64,000 bases of DNA. Origin: Variovorax paradoxus. Lineage in GTDB: Bacteria; Pseudomonadota; Gammaproteobacteria; Burkholderiales; Burkholderiaceae_C. Numbering within the stretch: position 1 is the stretch's first letter; every line of letters begins with the position of its first letter. Shown piece by piece: positions 45,360 through 56,233 of this stretch. A program made the position numbers and the translations under genes. The stretch is taken from contig NZ_CP045644.1 in assembly GCF_009498455.1 (NCBI RefSeq), positions 5,583,001 to 5,647,000 of the forward strand, read 5' to 3'. The notes beneath the pieces were generated by a model. The model was given only the letters and a program-made list of their open reading frames with translations, searched no databases and was not told the DNA's origin.

Positions 45360-45860
45360 TCAGATGCTCGGGTTGATGTCGCTGGGCACCGGACGGCGCT
45401 CGATGCGGTCCTCGAGCTGCCCGATGTGCGCGGCCACCGTGTTGTCGGTCTGGTCCGAACGCGCCTTGACCGCGCGTTCCAGTTGCTCCATCCGCGCCAG
45501 CAGCGCGGTGTGCCGGTCGGCGTTGTGCGACATGTGCTGCTTCTCCTGCGCTTCCAGGAAGTTGCGCAGTTCGGTGAAGCGCGAAGCCTCGGCCTTGTCG
45601 GCGAGGTCGCGCTGGGTCTGCATTTCCTTCGTGTGGCGTTTGGTCTCCAGCAGCACCGAGCTGTGCAGGTACAGCACGTACACGAGGAAGAAGGCCGCGA
45701 GCACGGCCGTGAGCCCCAGCATGATGAGCCCCAGCGGCGCCGACACGCTCATGAAGCCGAGCCACACGTCGGTGGGGGCCGACAACGTGCCCCAGTTCAG
45801 CGCGGCAAGCCCCGCGATGAGCAGCACGATGACAAAAAGAAAAGCGGATCTCACGCCCAT
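45360..45860 (-). CDS. Membrane protein with C-terminal coiled coil, unknown function
   Basis: 166 residues. Two N-terminal membrane helices (FLFVIVLLIAGLAALNWGTL and LIMLGLTAVLAAFFLVYVLY) resemble LapA/DUF1049-type proteins in the NWGTLSAP context. A long charged coiled coil follows (about 72-150, rich in Glu, Gln, Arg), then a short tail with RRPVPSDINPSI. It faces the cytochrome gene convergently. A role at the envelope is likely, but none can be named. Confidence 0.75.
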   Translation of the reverse strand: MGVRSAFLFVIVLLIAGLAALNWGTLSAPTDVWLGFMSVSAPLGLIMLGLTAVLAAFFLVYVLYLHSSVLLETKRHTKEMQTQRDLADKAEASRFTELRNFLEAQEKQHMSHNADRHTALLARMEQLERAVKARSDQTDNTVAAHIGQLEDRIERRPVPSDINPSI

Positions 45861-46048
45861 GTGGCGCCTCCTTGCAAAAGACCGACAAAAGCCGCACGCC
45901 TGTGATGGCGCGCGGTGACGGCATCGGTTTTACCTCAGCAAGGAGCCCGCTTTGGTGCGCATGGCCGCACAAACGGCCATGTCCTACACCTCTCCACAGC
46001 CAGTTCGTGACAACTGTTCCGAATCGGTAGGCGATGGCCGCGTTTGCG

Positions 46049-46092
46049 GTCAGTTCGTTTCCGACAACTGATCGAGGATCGCCGGGTTCTGC
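46049..46092. repeat. Duplicate of the acs 3' end, within gap 45861-46179
   Basis: This 319-base gap lies downstream of acs. Bases 46049-46092 repeat, with about five changes, the last 14 codons of acs including its stop (46180-46222), 130 bases away in the same orientation. On the minus strand it encodes [13 protein letters not shown] and a stop, like the acs end [13 protein letters not shown]. Upstream of it the acs similarity is lost and a stop is in frame, so it is a remnant. A hairpin (accggcc-ttgc-ggccggct, 46155-46172) directly after the acs stop may aid termination but has no T run. Nothing else is recognised in the gap. Confidence 0.8.
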
Positions 46093-46179
46093 CGGACACA
46101 TCACATCGCTGCGCGATATGAGTGCCGTCTTCACCGGCCCCGCGCTGTGCGCTCACCGGCCTTGCGGCCGGCTCCTCGA

Positions 46180-48177
<1,998 letters not shown>

Positions 48178-48328
48178 GCTCTTGTCTCCTGATTGAATGC
48201 GGCCGTAATGTCGGGGCACGCACTTACGGGCCACTGACGGGGTCGATGTTAGTTCGCAGGGTTATCACGAGTGCGTCACTGGGAGACCTCTAAAATCGCC
48301 CGACTTTTTACATCCGTCTTCTTACTTC

Positions 48329-48964
48329 ATGTCCGCCCCCGATCCTTTCGACGCCCGGAACGCGCCCGTACCAGCGCGCAGTTCCCCGCTCAAGCCCCTG
48401 CCCCGGCTCATCTTCGCGAGCCGCTGGCTGCAGCTGCCGCTGTACCTGGGGCTGATCGTGGCCCAGGGCGTGTACGTGGTGCACTTTCTGGTCGAGCTGC
48501 TGCACCTGGTCGAAGCCGCCTTCGGCAACAAGGACGCGCTCCAGGCCCTCATCGCGAGCATCGGCTACAAGACCACCGCCCCGGTCGGCACCCTCAACGA
48601 GACGGTGATCATGCTGGTGGTGCTGGCGCTGATCGACGTGGTGATGATCTCCAACCTGCTGATCATGGTGATTGTGGGCGGCTACGAGACCTTCGTGAGC
48701 CGCATGGACCTCGAAGGCCACCAGGACCAGCCCGAGTGGCTGAGCCACGTGAACGCCTCGGTGCTCAAGGTGAAGCTGGCCACCGCCATCATCGGCATCA
48801 GCTCGATCCACCTGCTCAAGACCTTCATCAACGCGGACAACTACACCGACAAGGTGCTGATCGCGCAGACCGTGATCCACATCGCGTTCCTGTTCTCGGC
48901 CATGGCCATCGCCTACACCGACAAGCTGATGAACGAGGCGGCCGCCGCCAGCACGCGCCACTGA
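48329..48964 (+). CDS. yqhA: YqhA/UPF0114-family membrane protein
   Basis: 211-residue integral membrane protein with four hydrophobic segments. Family core sequences are SRWLQLPLYLGLIVAQGVYV (about 31-50), ETVIMLVVLALIDVVMISNL near 92, GGYETFVSRMD near 117, and SHVNASVLKVKLATAIIGIS near 138. It matches the TIGR00645/YqhA proteins. Function is not established; possible small-molecule channel. It converges with the LysR gene at 48971. Confidence 0.88.
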   Translation: MSAPDPFDARNAPVPARSSPLKPLPRLIFASRWLQLPLYLGLIVAQGVYVVHFLVELLHLVEAAFGNKDALQALIASIGYKTTAPVGTLNETVIMLVVLALIDVVMISNLLIMVIVGGYETFVSRMDLEGHQDQPEWLSHVNASVLKVKLATAIIGISSIHLLKTFINADNYTDKVLIAQTVIHIAFLFSAMAIAYTDKLMNEAAAASTRH

Positions 48965-48970
48965 GCCCCG

Positions 48971-49879
48971 CTAGGGCGTATCCCAGGCCGGCACTTCGGT
49001 GAAGCGCTCGGCCAGAAAATCGAGCAAAGTGCGCAGCGCAGACGGCATGTGCTTGCGCGAGGCGTACACCGCGTACACCCCCAGCACCTGCGGCTCGTGA
49101 TCGGGAAAGAGCGACACCAGCTCGCCCGACTGCAGCAACCCCGACGTCAGATAGGTGGGAAGCATCGCGATGCCCGCCCCGGCCCGCGCCAACGCCATCA
49201 GGCTGGACGCGTCGTTGGTCGAGAGGTTGCCGGCCACGGCCACCGAGACCGGCTGGCCGTCGGCCTTGCGCGTGAAGTTCCAGAGGCTGCGGCCGAAATA
49301 CGAATGCGTGAGGCAGTTGCGCTGCGCCAGCTCTTCCACGCGCTGCGGCTGGCCGTGCGCCTTCAGGTAGGCCGGCGTTGCGCAGACCACCGAGCGGCAC
49401 ACCGAGAGCCGCCGCGCAATGAGGTTCGGGTCGATCTCGGCCGACACGCGGATCGCGAGATCGATGCGCTCGTCCACCAGGTTCACCGCGCGATCGAGCA
49501 GCACCAGGTCGACCGCCACGCCCGGGTAGCGCCGCACGTAGTCGGCCACCGCGCGGGCCAGTTGCGCCTGCGCGAACGAGGTGCTGGCGGTGATGCGCAA
49601 CTGCCCGCTCGGCGCCTCGGCCGGATGGCGCACCGCCGCCTGCATGTCGCCCGCAAGCTCCAGCACCTGGCGGCAGCGCGGCAGCAGCTCTTCGCCCGCG
49701 GCCGTGAGGCTCAGGCGGCGCGTCGTGCGGTGCAGCAGGCGTGCGCCGGTCCATTGCTCCAGTTCGGCCACGTAGCGCGTGACGACCGGGCGAGACATGT
49801 CGAGCTTGTCGGCCGCGGCTGAAAGGCTGCCCGCGTCCACCACGGTGACGAACACCCGCATTGCATTCAATCGGTCCAT
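48971..49879 (-). CDS. LysR-family transcriptional regulator
   Basis: 302 residues from ATG 49879. HTH at 1-60 (GSLSAAADKLDMSRPVVTRY) and effector domain from about 92 (GQLRITASTSFAQAQ). The group resembles the LysR proteins at 9784 and 40100. Divergent from the NAD(P)-binding protein gene at 49988, which it probably regulates; the 108-base gap between them has an AT-richer stretch with TTCGAGG and TTTCGAA. A longer frame to 51394 runs over the divergent gene and fumC and was rejected. Confidence 0.9.
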   Translation of the reverse strand: MDRLNAMRVFVTVVDAGSLSAAADKLDMSRPVVTRYVAELEQWTGARLLHRTTRRLSLTAAGEELLPRCRQVLELAGDMQAAVRHPAEAPSGQLRITASTSFAQAQLARAVADYVRRYPGVAVDLVLLDRAVNLVDERIDLAIRVSAEIDPNLIARRLSVCRSVVCATPAYLKAHGQPQRVEELAQRNCLTHSYFGRSLWNFTRKADGQPVSVAVAGNLSTNDASSLMALARAGAGIAMLPTYLTSGLLQSGELVSLFPDHEPQVLGVYAVYASRKHMPSALRTLLDFLAERFTEVPAWDTP

Positions 49880-49987
49880 TCGAACGATTTTAGGAATAAA
49901 GAAGCGCGGAATTCGAGGTATTTCTTTCGAAACCAGAAACCTAAGATGCGGTTCATCCCCTTCCGAACCTTTTGACTGGAGTCCCTC

Positions 49988-50605
49988 ATGAGCCACATCG
50001 CCATCATCGGAGCCACCGGACGCGCCGGCAGCCGCCTTCTCGAAGAAGCACTGCGCCGCGGCCATACCGTCACCGCCATTGCGCGCAAGGCCAGCGAGAA
50101 GCTGTCGGGCCGCGCCAACGTGAAGGCCGTGGATGTCGACGCGCTCGACGCCGCCGCCCTCGAAAAGGCCGTGGCCGGCCATGACGCCGTGTTCAGCGCC
50201 GCGCATTTCGCCACCGTGCCGCCTGCGGCCATCATCGAGCCCGTGAAGCGCGCGGGCGTAAAGCGCCTGCTGGTGGTCGGCGGCGCCGGCAGCCTGTTCG
50301 CGGCGCCCGGTCTGAAGGTGATCGACACGCCGAACTTCCCCGATGCCTACCGCGCCGAAGCCACGGCCGGCGGCGTGTTCCTCGATGCGCTGCGCAACGA
50401 GAAGGACCTCGACTGGACCTTTCTGTCGCCCTCCGCCGAATTCGTCGAAGGCGAGCGCACGGGCAAGTTCCGCCTCGGCACCGACGACCTGCTGGTGAGC
50501 GCCGAAGGCCGCAGCTGGATCAGCTTCGAGGACTACGCGATCGCGTTCATCGACGAACTCGAGAAGCCCGCACACTCGCGCCAGCGCTACACGATCGGCT
50601 ACTGA
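49988..50605 (+). CDS. NAD(P)H-binding atypical short-chain reductase
   Basis: 205 residues with the Rossmann motif IIGATGRAGSRLLEEALRRG (5-24), typical of the NmrA/YwnB-like atypical SDR group, then AIARKASEK after strand 2 (NADP preference). No YxxxK catalytic pair is seen, so it may reduce quinones or act as a sensor, as in close families. Divergent from a LysR gene, the usual layout for inducible oxidoreductases of this type. Converges with fumC through a shared terminator. Confidence 0.88.
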   Translation: MSHIAIIGATGRAGSRLLEEALRRGHTVTAIARKASEKLSGRANVKAVDVDALDAAALEKAVAGHDAVFSAAHFATVPPAAIIEPVKRAGVKRLLVVGGAGSLFAAPGLKVIDTPNFPDAYRAEATAGGVFLDALRNEKDLDWTFLSPSAEFVEGERTGKFRLGTDDLLVSAEGRSWISFEDYAIAFIDELEKPAHSRQRYTIGY

Positions 50606-50626
50606 TCGATCGATCAAGCGCCAACG

Positions 50627-50653
50627 AAAAAGGACCCTCGCGGGTCCTTTTTT
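50627..50653. terminator. Bidirectional rho-independent terminator
   Basis: AAAAAGGACCC pairs with GGGTCCTTTTT around TCGC, with A and T runs on the two sides. It serves both the plus-strand reductase gene (ends 50605) and minus-strand fumC (ends 50671). Confidence 0.92.
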
Positions 50654-50670
50654 CATGGGGGCTGAACGGA

Positions 50671-52068
50671 TCAGCGACCGGTCATGTTCTCCGGCACCAC
50701 CCACTGGTCGAACTGCTCGGCCGTGAGATGACCCGACGCAATCGCCGCCTCGCGCAGGCTCGTGCCTTCCTTGTGGGCCTTCTTCGCGATGTAGGCCGAC
50801 TTGTCGTAGCCGATGTGCGTGTTCAGCGCCGTCACCAGCATCAGCGAGCGCTGCACCAGCTCCGTGATGCGCTCGCGGTTCGGCTCGATGCCCACGGCAC
50901 AGTGGTCGTTGAAGCTCACCATGCCGTCGGCCAGCAGGCGCACGCTCTGCAGGAAGTTGTGCGCCACCATCGGGCGGAACACATTGAGTTCGAAGTTGCC
51001 CGAGGCGCCGCCGATGTTGATGGCGACGTCGTTGCCGAACACCTGCGCGGCCAGCATCGTGACGGCTTCGCTCTGGGTCGGGTTGACCTTGCCCGGCATG
51101 ATCGACGAGCCGGGTTCGTTCTCGGGAATGCTCAGTTCGCCGATGCCGCTGCGCGGGCCGCTCGCGAGCCAGCGCACGTCGTTGGCGATCTTGTTCATGC
51201 TGGCGGCGAGCGTCTTGAGCGCGCCGTGGGCATGCACCAGCGCATCGACGCTGGCCATGGCTTCGAACTTGTTCGGCGCGGTGACGAATGGCAGGCTCGT
51301 GAGCTTCGCCAGTTCGGCGGCGACCTGCTCCGCATAACCCTTGGGCGCGTTGAGGCCCGTACCGACAGCCGTGCCGCCCAGCGCCAGTTCGCACAGGTGC
51401 GGCAGCGCGGCGCGCACATGCGCTTCGCCGTGCGCCAGTTGCGCGACGTAGCCCGAGAACTCCTGGCCCAGCGTGAGCGGCGTGGCGTCCTGCAGGTGGG
51501 TGCGGCCGATCTTCACGATGTCGGCGAAGTCTTCGGCCTTCTTCGCCAGCGTGCCTCGCAGCCTGGCGATGGCGGGCAGCAGCTTGTGCGTGATGGCCTC
51601 GACGGCGGCCACGTGCATGGCGGTCGGGAACACGTCGTTGCTCGACTGGCTGCGGTTCACGTCGTCGTTCGGGTGCACCAGGCGCCCTTCCCCGCGCTCA
51701 CCGCCGAGGATTTCGCTCGCGCGGTTGGCCAGCACCTCGTTGACGTTCATGTTGCTCTGCGTGCCCGACCCGGTCTGCCAGACCACGAGCGGGAACTCGC
51801 CCCGGTGCTTGCCGGCGATGACTTCGTCGGCCGCGGCCACGATGGCCTGCGTCTTCTTCTCGTCCTGCAGGCCCAGCGCGTGGTTCACCACGGCCGATGC
51901 GCGCTTGACCTGGGCCAGCGCCTTGATGATCTCGCGCGGCTGCTGCTCGCCGGAGATGTCGAAGTTCTGCAGCGAGCGCTGCGTTTGCGCGCCCCACAGC
52001 TTGTCGGCCGGCACGTCGATCGGGCCGAAGGTGTCGCGCTCGGCACGGGTCTTGGGAGAAGTCGTCAT
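50671..52068 (-). CDS. fumC: Fumarate hydratase class II
   Basis: 465-residue oxygen-stable, iron-free fumarase interconverting fumarate and malate. The family signature [13 protein letters not shown] is near 316-328, with other active-site regions [14 protein letters not shown] near 98 and [16 protein letters not shown] near 186. The C-terminus [16 protein letters not shown] is usual. A class I enzyme is encoded nearby at 56234-57787, so the genome has both types. The 134 bases upstream of the start (52069-52202) hold its promoter region; nothing specific was recognised there. Confidence 0.95.
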   Translation of the reverse strand: MTTSPKTRAERDTFGPIDVPADKLWGAQTQRSLQNFDISGEQQPREIIKALAQVKRASAVVNHALGLQDEKKTQAIVAAADEVIAGKHRGEFPLVVWQTGSGTQSNMNVNEVLANRASEILGGERGEGRLVHPNDDVNRSQSSNDVFPTAMHVAAVEAITHKLLPAIARLRGTLAKKAEDFADIVKIGRTHLQDATPLTLGQEFSGYVAQLAHGEAHVRAALPHLCELALGGTAVGTGLNAPKGYAEQVAAELAKLTSLPFVTAPNKFEAMASVDALVHAHGALKTLAASMNKIANDVRWLASGPRSGIGELSIPENEPGSSIMPGKVNPTQSEAVTMLAAQVFGNDVAINIGGASGNFELNVFRPMVAHNFLQSVRLLADGMVSFNDHCAVGIEPNRERITELVQRSLMLVTALNTHIGYDKSAYIAKKAHKEGTSLREAAIASGHLTAEQFDQWVVPENMTGR

Positions 52069-52202
52069 GAGAAAAAGGGCTCCGCAGTCTTGGATGGTTG
52101 CGCCCGCTCACCGGACGCGGTGCCGAGTATCGGCTCGATAAGAATGGCTCGCATCTGACGAGGCCTTTCGCCCGGGTCCCACAGACACGATACGCCTGCG
52201 GG

Positions 52203-52232
52203 TTGACTCGCGTCATGCCAAAAAGTTATAAT
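52203..52232 (+). promoter_or_regulatory. Consensus sigma-70 promoter upstream of proV
   Basis: TTGACT (52203-52208) and TATAAT (52227-52232) with an 18-base spacer make a near-perfect housekeeping promoter, rare in this GC-rich sequence. It predicts a start near 52240, leaving a leader of about 385 nt before proV. Confidence 0.85.
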
Positions 52233-52239
52233 CATGGGC

Positions 52240-52625
52240 TTCCGACGACCAACAAGTCATGTTGGTCACCCTTGCACTACTCGCGGATCTGTGAATCCCG
52301 TCGCGGTGCAAGGTCCTCCACGCCGGGCCCAGCCCGGCAAACCGGCCGGATCTTTTTCCGGCCCCATTGCCACGTCACGCTCATCCAGGCGGCGCCCCTC
52401 GACCAGGCCCGTTGTCTGCGAATGAAGCATCCGGCGGGCACTGGCTTCGTCGCCACGTCGTTTTCAGTGCCTGTCGGCAGCCCTCGGGGCTCGCCGGGCC
52501 ATTGCATGCGCATGCGCAAACTTCATGCGCGCTGTCGGGCAGCTCCCTCATCGGGCTGATGGCGTGGCCGTTGCCGTCCTTCGGGGCGGTGCTGTGTCCA
52601 CCCTTCACTCAAGGAGCCCCGGCAT
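52240..52625 (+). promoter_or_regulatory. Long structured 5' leader of proVWX, possible new RNA element
   Basis: Right after the promoter come four hairpins in about 120 nt. They are GACCAAC-N7-GTTGGTC (52247-52267), CCTTGCAC/GTGCAAGG (52270-52313, with CGCGGAT and CGTCGCG arms inside), GCCGGGC-CCA-GCCCGGC (52322-52338) and GGCCGGA-TCTTTT-TCCGGCC (52344-52363). Hairpins 3 and 4 can pair alternatively (GCCGG with CCGGC at 52342) and would then be followed by ATCTTTTT, like a terminator. The remaining 260 bases to proV have no convincing gene. It matches no riboswitch class I can name. It could sense osmotic state or a ligand, or yield a small RNA; this is inference. Confidence 0.6.
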
Positions 52626-53879
52626 ATGGCCAAAGGAATTCTCATCGACCATGTCTTCAAGGTGTTCGGCGATTCGCCCGAGCAAGCCCTGGAGCTGGTC
52701 CGCCAAGGTTTTTCCAAGAAGGAAATCCTGGCGCAAACCGGCCAGTCGATCGGCGTGTTCGATGCCACCTTCGAGATCCAGGCCGGCGAGATCTTCGTGA
52801 TCATGGGCCTGTCGGGCTCGGGCAAGTCGACGCTGGTGCGCCTGCTCAACCGCCTGATCGAGCCGACCGCCGGGCGCATCGTGATCGACGGCGCCGACAT
52901 CAACGAGCACTCCGACAGCAAGCTGCGCGCGCTGCGCCGCAAGGACATCAGCATGGTGTTCCAGTCGTTCGCGCTGATGCCGCACATGACGGTGCGCGAG
53001 AACACCGCCTTCGGCCTGGAGCTGTCGGGCACACGCAAGAAAGACCGCCTCGCACAGGCCGACCTGGCGCTGGCGCAGGTGGGCCTTTCGGGCTGGGGCG
53101 ACAGCTACCCCGACGAGCTCTCGGGCGGCATGCAGCAGCGTGTGGGCCTGGCGCGCGCGCTGGCGTCTGACCCGTCGATCCTGCTGATGGACGAGGCCTT
53201 TTCGGCGCTCGACCCGATCATCCGCACCGAGATGCAATCGGAACTGCTGCGGCTGCAGCAGGTGCAGCGCCGCACCATCGTCTTCATCTCGCACGACCTG
53301 GACGAAGCCATGCGCATCGGCGATCGCATCGCGATCATGAAGGACGGCCACGTGATCCAGGTCGGCACGCCCGACGAGATCCTGCGCAGGCCGGCCGACG
53401 ACTATGTGCGCAGCTTCGTGCGCGGCGTCGACGCGGCGGCGGTGTTCAAGGCGGCCGACATCGCGCGCAAGTCGCTCACCGTGGTGTGCGAGCACCCCGA
53501 GCGTGGCGCGCACGCGGCGCTCAAGCTGCTCGAAGACCAGGACCGTGACTTCGCCTACGTGACCAGCCCGACCAAGCGCTTCCTGGGCGTGGTCTCGGCC
53601 GACACGCTGCGCGGTGCGCTCGACGGGCATTCGGGCCCGCTCGGACTGCATCACGCCTTTCTCGACGAGCTGCCGCGCATCGACGCCGAAGCCCCCGTGG
53701 CCGGCCTCATTGGCCAGCTCGCGCAGGCGCCGTGCGCGCTGCCGGTGGTGGCCGGCGACGGCCGCTTCTGCGGCGCGATCAGCAAGACGACGCTGCTCAA
53801 GTTCCTCGACCGCGACACGCCGCCGATCGAACCCGTCTCGCCGCACGCCGCCCCCGCACTCGCCGCCGAGCCGCACTGA
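52626..53879 (+). CDS. proV: Glycine betaine/proline ABC transporter ATP-binding protein
   Basis: 417-residue ATPase of the ProU/OpuA type. N-terminal family segment LIDHVFKVFGDSPEQALEL, Walker A GLSGSGKST near 57, signature LSGGMQQRVGLARAL near 164, Walker B ILLMDEAFSALD near 188, and C-terminal paired CBS-like domains (about 280-400), which in OpuA sense ionic strength. It drives uptake of osmoprotectants with ProW and ProX. Preceded by a ribosome site CAAGGAGCC and a long structured leader. Confidence 0.93.
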   Translation: MAKGILIDHVFKVFGDSPEQALELVRQGFSKKEILAQTGQSIGVFDATFEIQAGEIFVIMGLSGSGKSTLVRLLNRLIEPTAGRIVIDGADINEHSDSKLRALRRKDISMVFQSFALMPHMTVRENTAFGLELSGTRKKDRLAQADLALAQVGLSGWGDSYPDELSGGMQQRVGLARALASDPSILLMDEAFSALDPIIRTEMQSELLRLQQVQRRTIVFISHDLDEAMRIGDRIAIMKDGHVIQVGTPDEILRRPADDYVRSFVRGVDAAAVFKAADIARKSLTVVCEHPERGAHAALKLLEDQDRDFAYVTSPTKRFLGVVSADTLRGALDGHSGPLGLHHAFLDELPRIDAEAPVAGLIGQLAQAPCALPVVAGDGRFCGAISKTTLLKFLDRDTPPIEPVSPHAAPALAAEPH

Positions 53880-53900
53880 ATTCACGAAGGACCTTGAACG

Positions 53901-55085
53901 ATGAACGACACCACATTGCCTTCCGACCTGAACGCGCCCCTGATGGACGCCCCCGTCCTGGACACGCCCGCGGCGCCCCCCGCCCTCGATCCATGGGAAG
54001 CGATCTCCGCCGCGCCTGACACCTCGACCGCCAGCGCCTGGCTCGACGCGCCGGCGAACACCGCGCACGCCCTCGCCGGGCAGGCCGACACCGCCACCGG
54101 CGGCTTCGCATTGCACCGCCTGTGGGACGGCTCGCTGCCCGTCGAGGCCTGGATCAACCAGGGCCTGGGCTGGGTGGTGGAGCATTTCCGCCCCTTCTTC
54201 CAGACCGTGCGCCTGCCCATCGACAGCACGCTCAACTCGGTGCAAAGCCTGCTCACCGCCCTGCCCGCGCTGCCGATGATTGCGATCATCGGCTTGCTCG
54301 CCTGGCAGTTCGCCGGCCGCGCGCTGGCCATCGGCACCGTCGTGTCGCTGATGCTGGTGACCCTGCTCGGCATCTGGCCCGAAGCCATGGTCACGCTGTC
54401 GCTGGTGCTGACCTCGCTGGTGTTCTGCATGGTCATCGGCCTGCCGCTGGGCGTGCTGCTGGCCAGCAACGACCGGGCCCAGCGCGTGATGCGCCCGGTG
54501 CTCGACGCGATGCAGACCACGCCGGCCTTCGTGTACCTCGTGCCGGTGGTGATGCTGTTCGGCATCGGCAACGTGCCGGGCGTGATCGTGACGATCGTCT
54601 TCGCGCTCGCCCCGCTGGTGCGCCTGACCAACCTCGGCCTGCGCCAGGTGCGGCCCGACCTCATCGAGGCCGCACGCGCCTACGGCGCCTCGCCCTGGCA
54701 GATGCTGCTGAAGGTGAAGCTGCCGCTGGCCATGCCGTCGATCATGGCCGGCATCAACCAGGCGCTGATGCTGTCGCTGTCGATGGTGGTGATCGCCTCG
54801 ATGATCGCCGTGGGCGGCCTGGGCCAGATGGTGCTGCGCGGCATCGGCCGGCTCGACATGGGCCTGGCCACCGTCGGCGGCCTGGGCATCGTGCTGCTGG
54901 CGATCACGCTGGACCGCCTGACGCAGGCCATGGGCAAGTCGCGCCGCAGCGCCGGCCACCGCTGGTGGTACACGGGCCCGGCCGGCCTCGCGCTGCGCAC
55001 GCTGCAGCGCCTCGTGGGCACGCCTTCACGCAGCCAGCCGCATGCCGACGACGCCGTGCCCGCCCTTTCCACACAAGCGCACTAA
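53901..55085 (+). CDS. proW: Glycine betaine/proline ABC transporter permease
   Basis: 394-residue permease. As in enteric ProW, a long N-terminal extension (about 1-110), here rich in Ala, Asp and Pro, precedes the membrane part. Helices run from about 120, and the ATPase-coupling EAA loop is [20 protein letters not shown] (near 268). A basic C-terminal tail follows. It lies 21 bases after proV and forms the membrane channel of the importer. Confidence 0.93.
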   Translation: MNDTTLPSDLNAPLMDAPVLDTPAAPPALDPWEAISAAPDTSTASAWLDAPANTAHALAGQADTATGGFALHRLWDGSLPVEAWINQGLGWVVEHFRPFFQTVRLPIDSTLNSVQSLLTALPALPMIAIIGLLAWQFAGRALAIGTVVSLMLVTLLGIWPEAMVTLSLVLTSLVFCMVIGLPLGVLLASNDRAQRVMRPVLDAMQTTPAFVYLVPVVMLFGIGNVPGVIVTIVFALAPLVRLTNLGLRQVRPDLIEAARAYGASPWQMLLKVKLPLAMPSIMAGINQALMLSLSMVVIASMIAVGGLGQMVLRGIGRLDMGLATVGGLGIVLLAITLDRLTQAMGKSRRSAGHRWWYTGPAGLALRTLQRLVGTPSRSQPHADDAVPALSTQAH

Positions 55086-55107
55086 CGATCACGGAGGACA
55101 TCCACGC

Positions 55108-56130
55108 ATGAAGACAACCCGCCTCTTCTTCGCCCGCGGCCTCCTGGCGCTGGGCCTTGTCGCCTTCGGCACCTTGGGTGCGGCCGCGCAAACCGCCGCC
55201 GCCGAACTGCCCGGCCAGGGCATCACCGTGCAACCGCTGAAAAGCTCGCTCGCCGAGGAAGCCTTCCAGACGCTGCTGGTGATGCGCGCGCTCGAAAAGC
55301 TCGGCTACAAAGTCGAGCCGATGAAGGACCTCGAGCCCGCCACCGAGCATCTGGCCATTGCCAATGGCGACGCCACCTTCATGGCCAACCACTGGAGCCT
55401 GCTGCACGCCGACTTCTACAAGAACAGCGGCGGCGACGCCAAGCTGTGGCACCAGGGCGTGTACTCCGACGGCGCGGTGCAGGGCTACCTGATCGACCGC
55501 AAGACCGCTGAGCAGTACAACATCACCAACCTCGCGCAGCTCAAAGACCCGGCCATCGCGAAGCTGTTCGATGCCGACGGCGACGGCAAGGCCGACCTCA
55601 CCGGCTGCAACCCCGGCTGGGGCTGCGAGCTGGCCATCGAGGGCCACCTGAGCGCCTACCAGTTGCGCGACAGCGTGACCCACAAGCAGGGCAGCTACGC
55701 CGCGCTCATGGCCGACACTATTGCGCGCTTCAAGCAGGACAAGCCGATCCTTTACTACACCTGGACGCCCTACTGGGTCAGCGCCGTGCTGCGTCCGGGC
55801 GCTGACGTGGTCTGGCTGCAGGTGCCGTTCTCGCCGCCACAGGCCGGCGAGCCGGTGAACACGCGGTTGTCGAACGGCCGCAACTACGGCTTCCTGGCCA
55901 ACCAGCAGCGTATCGTCGCCAACCGCGCCTTCATCGAGAAGAACCCCGCCGCCGGCCGCCTGTTCGAAGTGATGAAGCTGCCGATCGCCGACATCAACGC
56001 ACAGAACCTGCGCATGAGCGAAGGCGCGAACAGCATGCAGGACGTGACGCGCCACGCCGACGGATGGATTCGCGTGCACCAGGCGACCTTCGATGGGTGG
56101 ATTGCCGAGGCGCGCGCCGCCGCCCGGTAA
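55108..56130 (+). CDS. proX: Glycine betaine/proline periplasmic binding protein
   Basis: 340-residue periplasmic receptor. Signal peptide about 1-27 ([20 protein letters not shown]). The mature part has aromatic residues for binding quaternary amines, such as [12 protein letters not shown] near 91 and YYTWTPYWV near 213, the latter typical of ProX. A Cys pair (GCNPGWGC near 171-178) may form a disulfide. A GC-rich hairpin (GCCGGCGCC/GGCGCCGGC, 56148-56174) follows the stop but lacks a T run. Last gene of proVWX. Confidence 0.93.
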   Translation: MKTTRLFFARGLLALGLVAFGTLGAAAQTAAAELPGQGITVQPLKSSLAEEAFQTLLVMRALEKLGYKVEPMKDLEPATEHLAIANGDATFMANHWSLLHADFYKNSGGDAKLWHQGVYSDGAVQGYLIDRKTAEQYNITNLAQLKDPAIAKLFDADGDGKADLTGCNPGWGCELAIEGHLSAYQLRDSVTHKQGSYAALMADTIARFKQDKPILYYTWTPYWVSAVLRPGADVVWLQVPFSPPQAGEPVNTRLSNGRNYGFLANQQRIVANRAFIEKNPAAGRLFEVMKLPIADINAQNLRMSEGANSMQDVTRHADGWIRVHQATFDGWIAEARAAAR

Positions 56131-56233
56131 CGCCGACTCACACCCGTGCCGGCGCCCTTTCGCCCGGCGCCGGCCTGCGGTATTGGTGGCTGAGATAATC
56201 GAGGGCGTTCCCCCTCCAAGAAGACTCCCCACC

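Noticed and set aside
46023..46179. Second functional acetyl-CoA synthetase gene or pseudogene
   Set aside because: Only the last 14 codons are alike; upstream similarity stops and a stop codon is in frame, so it is called a repeat.
48971..51394. 807-residue minus-strand frame ending in the LysR gene
   Set aside because: The upstream two thirds is a shadow of fumC and the reductase gene; LysR proteins are about 300 residues and begin at 49879.
52339..52368. Hairpin with T run as an ordinary intrinsic terminator upstream of proV
   Set aside because: The T run lies in the loop of the strongest stem, not after it; only an alternative fold would act as a terminator, so it is reported as part of a leader instead.
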